Positions 24,605 through 33,568 of a stretch of 64,000 nt of DNA are shown one piece after another (position 1 is the first letter of the stretch; every line of letters starts with the position of its first letter). Below the pieces are notes generated by a model. It searched no databases, was not told the DNA's origin, and saw nothing but the letters and a program-made list of their open reading frames with translations. The translations under genes were made by a program, and so were the position numbers. The stretch is taken from assembly GCA_022787425.1 (NCBI GenBank), contig JALFWB010000003.1, positions 1-64,000 of the forward strand, in the 5' to 3' direction. The stretch is from Akkermansia sp. GTDB lineage: Bacteria > Verrucomicrobiota > Verrucomicrobiia > Verrucomicrobiales > Akkermansiaceae.

Positions 24605-25309
24605 ATGAAGAAGGCCATAACAACACTCTCAGCCGAGTACATACAGAAAGGGGGATGCGTAGATCAGCAGTCTATTGAGCAATTGCAGAGCAAGATACCG
24701 TCTGTTCTGGCAACGTGGTTAAATAACAAGGGACTGGAGCTCTTCTTGGAGAAACAATCGGAGCCCGGAAACCAGCTTTTCGATGCACGGGCAAGGGAAA
24801 TATGGACTCAGAAGATTCAGGCTCCCCTTTTCAGCCCAGAAGCTCCGGAGAAGCAAAAGGAAAAGGGAGACACATTCTATCTCCGGTACGGCCTGACTCA
24901 TCCTATCAGAGGTAACGCGAGTATAACATCAACTCTGAGGGCAGAGTATGAGTGCGGAGGTGATCCAAAATGGACGCTCGAGCCTGATGGCGTTTTGGTG
25001 AAGGGATGGTTGCACTCCAACGAAATCCACATGGGGTACAACCTTGGGTTGGGGAACTCGGAGGTGAACCTCTCAGGGGGCGTTCAGTGGACGAATCGAA
25101 ATCCGGTCTATTTTGCTGCTCTACAAAGCACGTGGCCGTACGGCAATACGACAGTCACTGTGCAGTCGGCCAAAGGGGGGAAAATGCAGATCGGCGTTCA
25201 ACACAGTAAATCCTCTGGAAATTCCAAGTTCGAATTCTCAGGCGGTGTTGAAAGAAATGGTAAGAAGAACTCATTCCATATTCAACTAAATATCAGTACG
25301 ACATTCTGA
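24605..25309 (+). CDS. hypothetical protein, beta-rich C-terminal half
   Basis: 234-aa ORF with terminator downstream; alternating Gly/aromatic/polar beta-strand pattern; no recognised domain. Confidence 0.5.
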   Translation: MKKAITTLSAEYIQKGGCVDQQSIEQLQSKIPSVLATWLNNKGLELFLEKQSEPGNQLFDARAREIWTQKIQAPLFSPEAPEKQKEKGDTFYLRYGLTHPIRGNASITSTLRAEYECGGDPKWTLEPDGVLVKGWLHSNEIHMGYNLGLGNSEVNLSGGVQWTNRNPVYFAALQSTWPYGNTTVTVQSAKGGKMQIGVQHSKSSGNSKFEFSGGVERNGKKNSFHIQLNISTTF

Positions 25310-25329
25310 GCAGAATAACCGTTTCCGAG

Positions 25330-25356
25330 AGTGTGCGCAGGATTTCTGCGCACACT
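25330..25356 (+). terminator. hairpin AGTGTGCGCAG-gattt-CTGCGCACACT
   Basis: Perfect 11-bp stem with TTTA after it, downstream of the 24605 ORF. Confidence 0.6.
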
Positions 25357-25382
25357 TTACCCCTCCCAATGATAACAATCAG

Positions 25383-26309
25383 CTAATCCACGAGAGAATC
25401 GAGAATGCGCTGCGCGGACTCACTCTCAAGATAGGCTGCCTTCTTAAGCCAATCTATTGCCTCCGCTCGATCTCCACCGTGGGCCAGCAGCCATTGCCCC
25501 AAATAGGACTGAGCAGCTGCCATTCCTCGCTCAGCTGCTTCACGCAACATCGCCATGGCGAGGTCGGTAGAATCTGTATCGTCCTCCTCCAACATCACCA
25601 TCGCGAGCAGAAAGAGCGATTGAACATCACCGTTTGATACACCTTCCTGAAGCATTTCCTTGAATTTTCGGGGATCCTCTTCGACTAAAAAGCCTATAGC
25701 CCCCGTGGCCGATAAATCTCCCAACTGCGCAGCATGCTTCATATATGATACGTGCGCCTGCAAGTCATAGTTAAGAAAATAATAATGAGTTCCTAGAGCT
25801 GCATAGGCCCGTGCACTTCCCTGTGATGCAGCATTTTCAAGAAGTTCCCATGCATACTCCGTAAGGTATGGCCCTACGTCTACCGACTTCTTTTGAGCGG
25901 CAAGCAGAATAGCCTGCCCCTGAAAAACATCTCCTCGAGGATCACCTCGATACATGTATCTACTCATATAGCATGCTCCCCGCCAGAACTCCATAGGGAT
26001 TTCCCACGGGCATCCGGCACAGTATATCTTGGCTAATAGAAGGTCTGCTTTTCGGCAGCCTCCCAGATTAGCCATGTGGGCCAGTTCAAGCATACGCTTC
26101 GCATTGAACGGTTTTACATGGCCGTTCCGGTATCCGAGGGCGAGTGCGTAGGCAGCCTGCGGATCACCCTCTTTCACTCTACTCTCCAGGGACGGAATCA
26201 ACTCCGGAGGAACAGACATATAGTCAACGTCGGCGCGGGCGGAAAAAGAGCTTCCTATCAGCAGACAGACGATACACAGGAGGCGAAGGAATAGACAAGG
26301 CTTTTTCAT
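25383..26309 (-). CDS. Sel1-like repeat protein, secreted
   Basis: Signal peptide; repeats such as GDPQAAYALALGYRNGHVKPFNAKRMLELAHMANLGG and AYLGQWLLAHGGDRAEAIDWLKKAA. Confidence 0.75.
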   Translation of the reverse strand: MKKPCLFLRLLCIVCLLIGSSFSARADVDYMSVPPELIPSLESRVKEGDPQAAYALALGYRNGHVKPFNAKRMLELAHMANLGGCRKADLLLAKIYCAGCPWEIPMEFWRGACYMSRYMYRGDPRGDVFQGQAILLAAQKKSVDVGPYLTEYAWELLENAASQGSARAYAALGTHYYFLNYDLQAHVSYMKHAAQLGDLSATGAIGFLVEEDPRKFKEMLQEGVSNGDVQSLFLLAMVMLEEDDTDSTDLAMAMLREAAERGMAAAQSYLGQWLLAHGGDRAEAIDWLKKAAYLESESAQRILDSLVD

Positions 26310-26750
26310 GGGAAGATTATGGAACGTTAAAACAGTTACGTCAAGCCAATTCTAATTTTATGACAATAATTCTTCATTCCGTAATTAAGTTCTTCATTGC
26401 ATCATTAAGTGCACCACCCCCAAGACATAGGTTACTATTGCTTTCTGTAACCAATGCGGTAATATCCCGGTAACGACCTCAGTGAGATGAGGACCGTGGA
26501 ATTTTGGGAAGGAGCGGAAACTGAAGATCAAGCTGCCCTTTAACCAGACTTCAACGTTGCCTTATCCTATCTAGCTACAGGAACTTTATCAAAAAAGGAA
26601 TCTACTACTGCGGCGGCAGGCAGTCTGCACGGAGCTAAGCACACCGGTCAGTTTCGTGTCTTTCCGGAAATTCTGCGTTCACCCGTACTCGCTTCCTTCA
26701 GTTACAGGGGTAAGAAGTCTCGGCTTCCTTTCCCGTGTCGGTGCGGATGC

Positions 26751-28028
26751 TCATTCATCGATGTCTTCGCACGGCAGAACAATAAAAGCAGCACAACAGC
26801 CGTGGCAAGGGTCGTCGGTAAAAGGTTTGTAATTGGATGAAAACAGGAGGTACGAATTCCGTATTTTATAGGGAAAAGCGTAGATATAGCACGGGGATAA
26901 CAGGGTAGCAATTTGTTTCCCTTCCGGGGATATGACAGCATACTCGAAATAATGATAACAACGGTATCTGTCTTTTTTGTCAACGATCCCGGAAAGAAGG
27001 AGAACATTATCTCCCAGAGGCTGGGGAGTGAACTTCGCCTCGCTGCATTTCCGGTATTTCCGGTATGTGTCCAATGGATAATCACACGTGCTGGGTACTG
27101 TTTTTTCTGACACAATCTTACCGCTCGCATCTGCAAAGACGATATACCACTCCTGATCCTGAACCTTTCTGGCATGAGGATACGACTCCTCAGTACCTTC
27201 TACAGGGGCAAGAGAACCGCAGAGCCAGACGAAGACACTCATGTCTTCCGTCATGTTACGTTGATACTCCTTGAGGATGGGTTTGTTCGAAATGTCCGCG
27301 ACAACGGAGCTCTGCCCCGCCGAGTGAAAGATGAGCTTACCGTTTTCCTGCGTGTAATACAGGCCTGCAGCCTCACGCTCCTCCCAAGCCTTCTCTACAG
27401 AGGGAGGAATGACATTGGATTGGAGCACCTTGGCCTCCGGCCCAATGCTTCCGTTTGCTATCTTCTGTTTGAGTTCAAGATAGACAGGTAACTCTTCCGG
27501 ATTATCGGCAGACACCTTGTCTCTCACGGTGTTGGCCTCCCGGACTGAAGCGATTCTTTTTCCGTCAGCTCTGTAAAACTGAATGTTATCGCTAAAATCA
27601 TACAGTGCAAAATAATTCTTGTACATAACGGCCTTTTCGAGATCCAGATCACATACTTGTCTCGACATATCATCACCGGCGTCAGAGCCTCCGAGTATAA
27701 CATCCATCTGGTCCTGCTCGATAAAGGTAGGACACATCGATTCCCACGGAATAACAAAAAAACGAAGGTACCCGCCACTGAACATAGCAAGGAAATAATC
27801 CGTATCCTCTGAGGCAAAAATGTAGGGGAAAGAGTTCTGTCCGAGAAGGGGAAGATAGTGACGCTTTATGTCACCATGCATTTCCAGCGTGATGACCTTG
27901 GGAGCTGCCGGCGTGGCTTGGGATGCCGCAGGAGGCGTGGACTCTTCTTGGGCTGCAGCCACGGAAAGATAAGAGAGGCAGGCGCAGCCGGCGAGGAGAT
28001 GACGGAATGAACGGATGGTAGAAAACAT
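26751..28028 (-). CDS. hypothetical secreted protein
   Basis: MFSTIRSFRHLLAGCACLSYLSVAAAQEES signal; 425 aa; no recognised domain. Confidence 0.6.
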   Translation of the reverse strand: MFSTIRSFRHLLAGCACLSYLSVAAAQEESTPPAASQATPAAPKVITLEMHGDIKRHYLPLLGQNSFPYIFASEDTDYFLAMFSGGYLRFFVIPWESMCPTFIEQDQMDVILGGSDAGDDMSRQVCDLDLEKAVMYKNYFALYDFSDNIQFYRADGKRIASVREANTVRDKVSADNPEELPVYLELKQKIANGSIGPEAKVLQSNVIPPSVEKAWEEREAAGLYYTQENGKLIFHSAGQSSVVADISNKPILKEYQRNMTEDMSVFVWLCGSLAPVEGTEESYPHARKVQDQEWYIVFADASGKIVSEKTVPSTCDYPLDTYRKYRKCSEAKFTPQPLGDNVLLLSGIVDKKDRYRCYHYFEYAVISPEGKQIATLLSPCYIYAFPYKIRNSYLLFSSNYKPFTDDPCHGCCAAFIVLPCEDIDE

Positions 28029-28293
28029 GGCGTGGTAGAGGGGTATATTTTCCCTCAAGCACGGAATGTATCATTTTACCGAGTGGACGTCAAGTACCTT
28101 TCTCGTCAATTTGTCTTATGTCATATGGTGCATTTAGCCTTGCAAGAAGCAGTTCGCTGCGCTGAAAGTCTCGCAGACCCTTGCGGGCACAAGACTGCGG
28201 CCTCGGGAAAGTCATGTCTCATCGGGCAAGGGGATGTTTTCATCTCCCTAAAGTTTAGTTTTCTTGATTATTTTTCAGACAATTCAGAAAAAG

Positions 28294-28815
28294 ATGACAA
28301 GCAACAAACAGTTTTCACAAATCATTGAAACAGAACGAGCTGCAGACGATTTGATTTGTTATAATATGGTACGCGAGCGCGCGGTAGGTGATATTTTTCT
28401 TGTCAATCGGGGCGGTATATTGTATCTTCGTCACACGACTATGTGTAAAGAGAACAAGAACTTGACGCGATACACGTTGGAAAACTCGACCTTTGAAGGC
28501 TGGAGGATGTCATTGTGCCGGAACAAGGTGGTCTTAACGGTGTATTTTCCGGATCGCGATTACGGTGGACCGGAGGCGTGTCGAGCGGCAGCAGCGGCGT
28601 TGCGTGATACAATTTTAGAGCGGATGCAGAATGAACCCGGAGGCAGCGTACTGCGGGAGTATCGCCGCAAGTTCAAGAAAGAGCGGGCACGAGCAAGCAA
28701 GCGTCGGCAGAAGAAGGCGAAAGAGGTAGCCAGGAAGCGCGCCCGCGAACGACGAGCGGCCGCGCGTGCGGCAAGAGAGGCCGAAAAGGATACGGAGCTG
28801 CGGGTGGCGGAGTAA
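28294..28815 (+). CDS. AP2-like DNA-binding protein with Lys/Arg-rich C-terminal tail
   Basis: KVVLTVYFPDRDYGGPEACRAAAAALRDTILERM resembles the AP2/ERF-like fold C-terminal half; tail KKERARASKRRQKKAKEVARKRARERRAAARAAREAEK. Confidence 0.45.
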   Translation: MTSNKQFSQIIETERAADDLICYNMVRERAVGDIFLVNRGGILYLRHTTMCKENKNLTRYTLENSTFEGWRMSLCRNKVVLTVYFPDRDYGGPEACRAAAAALRDTILERMQNEPGGSVLREYRRKFKKERARASKRRQKKAKEVARKRARERRAAARAAREAEKDTELRVAE

Positions 28816-28949
28816 TCCTCCGCCCCGTTGGGCCGCAGAACGCCCTCCGCGCACGGCGTCTCCGGGTGCTCCGTTTAAGAGGGCGCCATGCCCTCCCGCG
28901 GAAACACAGGCTTTCTCTCAGTCGGGGGAGGAAGTGCTGAGTCGGCGGC

Positions 28950-29972
28950 TCATCCCAAGACGTCAATGCCCAGCTTTTTCAAATCCTCATCGCTCAGCGC
29001 GCAGGGATCCGGTGCCACCCAGTGCCCCGGAGCGATGAGCTTGGGTGTCAGGTCCATGCCGGCGGTCATCTCCACGCGGGGGTGGTTGATGCGACGACCG
29101 AAGGCACTGCCCGGCAGCGGGTCGATGGGAGAGGGAACATCCCCCGTCATCACGATGGGGGCCGGCTTGACGGTGGGATCCGGCGGCGGGATGGCGGAGA
29201 TGAGGGCCTTGGTGTAGGCATGCCGCGGGTGCTTGTAGATGAGATCCGCCGCACCCATTTCGACCATCTTGCCCAAGTACATAACGGCCACGCGGTCCGA
29301 TATGTGTTTGACCACCGAGAGGTCATGCGAGATAAAGAGGTAGGAGAGCTTCAGCTCGTTCTGCAGGTCCAGCAACAGGTTGAGCACCTGCGATTGCACG
29401 GAGACATCCAACGCGCTGACAGGTTCATCGAGAATGATGAGCTTGGGGTCCAACGCCAAGGCACGGGCGATGGCTATACGCTGCTTCTGTCCGCCGGAGA
29501 ACTCATGCGGGAACTTCTCTCCACTCCCCTGCGGCAGTCCCACGATGTCCATAAGCCAATCCACACGTTTGGCGCGACTGCGGCGCGAGCCACGCTCGGC
29601 AATGACCATCGGCTCCGTGATGAGGTGACGCACGTCCATCCGAGGGTCCAAAGAAGCGGCGGGGTCCTGAAACACCATCTGCACCATGCTGCGCATGCGA
29701 CGCAGACGCCACTGAGCGCGGTGCGTAATATCCTTGCCCGCCAAGCGAATACTCCCGCCCGTTGGCTCCAAAAGACGCACCAGGCAGCGGCCTATCGTGC
29801 TTTTGCCGCACCCACTCTCGCCCACCAAACCCAATGTCTCCCCGGGGGAGATGGAGAAACTCACCTCGTCCACCGCCTTCAGCGTGCCCACGGAGCGCCC
29901 CAGCACCCCCCGCCGCACGGGGAAGTACATCTTCAGTTTCTCTACTTCTATAATCGGTGCCGTGTTCATCAT
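28950..29972 (-). CDS. oligopeptide/dipeptide ABC transporter ATP-binding protein (OppF/DppF-type)
   Basis: GESGCGKSTIGRCLVRLLEPTGG, QMVFQDPAASLDPRM, EFSGGQKQRIAIARALALDPKLIILDEP. Confidence 0.92.
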   Translation of the reverse strand: MMNTAPIIEVEKLKMYFPVRRGVLGRSVGTLKAVDEVSFSISPGETLGLVGESGCGKSTIGRCLVRLLEPTGGSIRLAGKDITHRAQWRLRRMRSMVQMVFQDPAASLDPRMDVRHLITEPMVIAERGSRRSRAKRVDWLMDIVGLPQGSGEKFPHEFSGGQKQRIAIARALALDPKLIILDEPVSALDVSVQSQVLNLLLDLQNELKLSYLFISHDLSVVKHISDRVAVMYLGKMVEMGAADLIYKHPRHAYTKALISAIPPPDPTVKPAPIVMTGDVPSPIDPLPGSAFGRRINHPRVEMTAGMDLTPKLIAPGHWVAPDPCALSDEDLKKLGIDVLG

Positions 29973-30074
29973 CTCCTGGGGAACCTCACTCACAGCAGTA
30001 TAGCACACCGGGCCGCCCCTCCGCAAGCCTCAATTCTACCATCCCGCCCCCTTTCTCGGATGCGGTATCTCCGT

Positions 30075-30926
30075 TCAAGGATGCCGCTGGGCGATACCGT
30101 GCATGATGTCGTCCGCGATAAGACGCACGGTTTCCTCAAGAATGTTGCACAGGTGGCTACCGGCGCGGTAGTCTGCAGGGGCAAAGAAGTCAACCCGCCG
30201 CTGATCGGATTTGAGGGCATAACACTTCCGGAAGGCGGTCAGGGAGGGATCATCAGGATTATACACAGCCACGCTGTGCCCGCCTTGCTGGCGCATGACG
30301 GTGAAACAGGGGACGTCCGTGGGGCCATCACCCACGTAAATCATGTTGCGGAAAGGCACGGGCCGCAGCTCGGGGTCCACATGTTCGTTGACGTCCTCCG
30401 TGTAATTGAGCATACCTTTGTTGATGCGGAAGAGGAACTGCGTCTTCATGGTATGGGAGATGACGCGCTTGGGGAAGTCGATGGCGCCGTTGCGCTCGCT
30501 GAACTCGCAGGCAAAGACGGCGCGCATGAAGGGCCGGACGGCGGAGCCATCGATGATGCTCTTGATTCCACCGGAGATGATGTAGTACTCGATGCGGATG
30601 CCGGCGTAGCGGTGGGCGTCCGTGAGCACGCGGTCGGGGAAGGTCTCGAAGAACTCCGGCAGCCCGCGGTAGAAGACGATCTTGCGGCCCAGCTCCTCCA
30701 AGCGACTGTTGGTCACACCGTCGATGCGCAGCTCATCCAACAGCTCCTTGAGGTAGCTCAGCTCGCCATCCCAGCCCTCCGTCAGGCAGCGTTCGTTACA
30801 TTTCTGCCAGAAGCGTTCGGCATCGATCCCGAACTCGGGGAAGATGGTATCCTCCTGCATGTTGTGCGGGCTCAGTGTCTTGTCAAAGTCGAAGATGAGG
30901 GCTATGGTTGTTTGCGGAATCGGCAT
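30075..30926 (-). CDS. HAD superfamily hydrolase
   Basis: [36 protein letters not shown]. Confidence 0.85.
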   Translation of the reverse strand: MPIPQTTIALIFDFDKTLSPHNMQEDTIFPEFGIDAERFWQKCNERCLTEGWDGELSYLKELLDELRIDGVTNSRLEELGRKIVFYRGLPEFFETFPDRVLTDAHRYAGIRIEYYIISGGIKSIIDGSAVRPFMRAVFACEFSERNGAIDFPKRVISHTMKTQFLFRINKGMLNYTEDVNEHVDPELRPVPFRNMIYVGDGPTDVPCFTVMRQQGGHSVAVYNPDDPSLTAFRKCYALKSDQRRVDFFAPADYRAGSHLCNILEETVRLIADDIMHGIAQRHP

Positions 30927-30932
30927 GCTTCC

Positions 30933-30962
30933 ATTCTACTCCACAGGGCCCCGCCTTGGCAA
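30933..30962 (-). promoter_or_regulatory. promoter TTGCCA-18-TAGAAT, 6 nt before ATG
   Basis: Read on the reverse complement. Confidence 0.5.
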
Positions 30963-31035
30963 GCCGTAAAACGCCCCCTTCCCCATTCCTGAGGTCTGTT
31001 TTTGCACTTTTTTCCGTAAAAAGGCGAATTTCGGG

Positions 31036-31064
31036 TTGCAAAATCGTCCCTTTGGGTGTACAAT
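31036..31064 (+). promoter_or_regulatory. hppA promoter TTGCAA-17-TACAAT
   Basis: TTGCAAaatcgtccctttgggtgTACAAT. Confidence 0.6.
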
Positions 31065-31124
31065 ACGGCGCATTTTTGGCTAATACTTAAAAATGCAAAA
31101 CTATTAAATCAAGAAATAAGAACC

Positions 31125-33377
31125 ATGTCACCGCAAACATTATTCTGGATTGTTCCGGCAGCTTCCTTGGTGGCGCTTGCTTTTGCCGCAAAGTTCTACT
31201 GCGGCATGAAGAAAGCGGACGAAGGGACAGACCGCATGAAAGAAATTGCCGGCTATGTGCGTGAAGGCGCAATGGCCTACCTGAAGCAGCAGTACAAGAT
31301 AGTGACCCTCATCTTCATTATCTTGGCCATCGTCTTCGCCGTGATGGCATTCTACAACCTGCAGAACAAGATTGTGCCCGTCGCTTTCCTGACCGGCGGC
31401 TTCTTCTCGGGTTTGGCCGGTTTCATCGGCATGAAGACGGCTACTTATGCCTCCGGCCGTGTGGCCCAGGCATGCCGCGATGAGGAGGACGGCCTCAACA
31501 AGGGCCTTCAGCTCGCGTTCCGTTCCGGCGCCGTGCTCGGCCTTACCGTGGTGGGCTTCGGCTTGCTGGATATTTCGGCTTGGTATCTTATTCTCGACAA
31601 TACGGGCCTTATCGAGGCCGAGGGTGTCTCCAAGCTCGTGGAGATTACCACCATCATGCTGACCTTCGGCATGGGTGCCTCGCTGCAGGCTCTCTTCGCC
31701 CGCGTGGGCGGTGGTATTTACACCAAGGCGGCCGACGTGGGCGCGGATTTGGTGGGTAAGACGGAGTACCACTTCAACGAGGATGACCCCCGTAACCCCG
31801 CCACCATCGCGGATAATGTGGGTGACAACGTGGGTGACGTGGCCGGCATGGGTGCGGACCTGTATGAGTCCTACGCCGGTTCCATCTTGGCTTCCGCCGC
31901 TCTGGGTGCCGCCGCTACGGCTGTTGCGGGCGGTTCGTATGATGAGGGCCTCAAGCTGGTGATGGCTCCCATGATCATCGGTGCCATTGGTACCATCCTT
32001 TCCGTGCTGGGCATCTTCACTGTGCGCACCAAGCAGGGTGCCACGCAGTCTATGCTCATGGCAGCCTTGAACAAGGGCATCAATTTCTCCGGCGTGCTCA
32101 TCGCGCTGGCGGCGGCCGGTGTGCTCTACACGCTGGGCATTCAGAACTGGCTGGGTCTCTGGGGCTCCATCGTCATCGGCCTGCTGGTGGGTATCCTCAT
32201 CGGTAAGGTGACAGAGTACTACACTTCCTTCGAGTACAAGCCCGTTAAGTTCATCGCGGAGAACGCCACCACCGGCCCCGCGACGGTCATTATCTCCGGT
32301 ATCGGTGTGGGCATGATTTCCACCTGCTGGCCGGTAATCTTCATCGTGCTGGGCACCATCGGTGCTTACATCTGCGCGGCCGGTGCATTCTCGGCAGACA
32401 GCATGAGCATGGGTCTTTACGGCATCGGTATCGCTGCCGTGGGTATGCTTTCCACCCTGGGTCTCACCCTGGCTACGGATGCCTACGGGCCCATCTCCGA
32501 TAACGCCGGCGGCAACGCCGAGATGAGCAACCTGGGCGAGAGTGTGCGCTCCCGCACGGATGCGCTGGATGCCTTGGGCAACACGACGGCTGCTACCGGT
32601 AAGGGCTTCGCCATCGGTTCCGCCGCTCTCACGGCTCTCGCGCTTCTCGCTTCTTACATCGAGGAGATCAAGATCGCGGCCGATCGCGTGGGCGAGTTCA
32701 GCCTCAACTGCTTCAGCGAGACGCTGAATGCTCATCAGCTCACCATCGCGGGGCAGACCAAGGATGTGATGAATCTGACCATCGCGGACTTCATGCAGCT
32801 CTTCGAGGTGAACCTCATGAACCCCAAGGTGCTGCTCGGTATCTTCATCGGTGCCATGCTTTCCTTCCTCTTCTGCGGCCTTACCATGAACGCCGTGGGT
32901 CGTGCCGCCAAGAGCATGGTGGAGGAGGTGCGCCGCCAGCTTTCTGACAAGGATGTGTTCGAGGGCCGCAAGAAGGCGGACTACGCCCGCTGCGTGGGTA
33001 TCTCCACTCAGGGTGCTCAGCGCGAGATGATCGTGCCGTCCATGATCGCGGTGATCGTTCCCATCGCCACGGGCCTCATCATGGGTGTGCCCGGCGTGTT
33101 CGGCCTGCTGGCCGGCGGCTTGGCGGGCGGCTTCGTGCTCGCTATCTTCATGGCTAACTCCGGCGGTGCTTGGGATAACGCCAAGAAGTACATCGAGACC
33201 GGTGACGCCCCCTTCTGCGGCAAACACACCGCCATTCACGATGCTTCCGTGGTCGGCGATACCGTCGGCGACCCCTTCAAGGACACCTCCGGCCCCTCGC
33301 TGAACATTCTCATCAAGCTCATGAGCATGGTCTCCATCGTCACGGCCGGCCTCAACGTGGCCTTCTCCCTGCTCTGA
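31125..33377 (+). CDS. hppA: membrane-bound (ion-pumping) pyrophosphatase, K+-dependent type
   Basis: [69 protein letters not shown] (Ala/Gly signature of K+-dependent class). Confidence 0.95.
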   Translation: MSPQTLFWIVPAASLVALAFAAKFYCGMKKADEGTDRMKEIAGYVREGAMAYLKQQYKIVTLIFIILAIVFAVMAFYNLQNKIVPVAFLTGGFFSGLAGFIGMKTATYASGRVAQACRDEEDGLNKGLQLAFRSGAVLGLTVVGFGLLDISAWYLILDNTGLIEAEGVSKLVEITTIMLTFGMGASLQALFARVGGGIYTKAADVGADLVGKTEYHFNEDDPRNPATIADNVGDNVGDVAGMGADLYESYAGSILASAALGAAATAVAGGSYDEGLKLVMAPMIIGAIGTILSVLGIFTVRTKQGATQSMLMAALNKGINFSGVLIALAAAGVLYTLGIQNWLGLWGSIVIGLLVGILIGKVTEYYTSFEYKPVKFIAENATTGPATVIISGIGVGMISTCWPVIFIVLGTIGAYICAAGAFSADSMSMGLYGIGIAAVGMLSTLGLTLATDAYGPISDNAGGNAEMSNLGESVRSRTDALDALGNTTAATGKGFAIGSAALTALALLASYIEEIKIAADRVGEFSLNCFSETLNAHQLTIAGQTKDVMNLTIADFMQLFEVNLMNPKVLLGIFIGAMLSFLFCGLTMNAVGRAAKSMVEEVRRQLSDKDVFEGRKKADYARCVGISTQGAQREMIVPSMIAVIVPIATGLIMGVPGVFGLLAGGLAGGFVLAIFMANSGGAWDNAKKYIETGDAPFCGKHTAIHDASVVGDTVGDPFKDTSGPSLNILIKLMSMVSIVTAGLNVAFSLL

Positions 33378-33404
33378 TGCAGGCCTGAACAGCCCTTTTC
33401 CTCA

Positions 33405-33439
33405 CCCCGCCCCCGCTCTCACGCGGCGGCGGGGTTTTT
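33405..33439 (+). terminator. intrinsic terminator of hppA
   Basis: CCCCGCC...GGCGGGG with inner CCGC/GCGG, then TTTTT. Confidence 0.75.
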
Positions 33440-33533
33440 GATGCCCCGGCAGAGGAGGACATCACATGACAGGGACGCTAGGAAGCGAGTGGAACAAATG
33501 AAACGAAAGGAAGTTGGTGGGGTGAGATAATGC

Positions 33534-33562
33534 TTGGCAAGGAGGCGGTGAGCGGGTAAAAT
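33534..33562 (+). promoter_or_regulatory. promoter TTGGCA-17-TAAAAT, 6 nt before a GTG start
   Basis: TTGGCAaggaggcggtgagcgggTAAAATgggggtGTG. Confidence 0.6.
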
Positions 33563-33568
33563 GGGGGT

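Noticed and set aside
28116-28230. Intergenic stretch (gaagcagttcgctgcgctgaaagtctcgcagacccttgcgggcacaagact) considered as tRNA or dispersed repeat
   Set aside because: No cloverleaf with D/T-loop consensus; repeat status cannot be judged without the rest of the genome.
31140-33239. 699-aa ORF antisense to hppA (also 819..2687, 2585..4045, 4133..5200, 21475..23013, 23095..24456, 29022..30992, 13687..15438)
   Set aside because: All lie opposite well-conserved genes and have the biased composition of antisense shadow frames.
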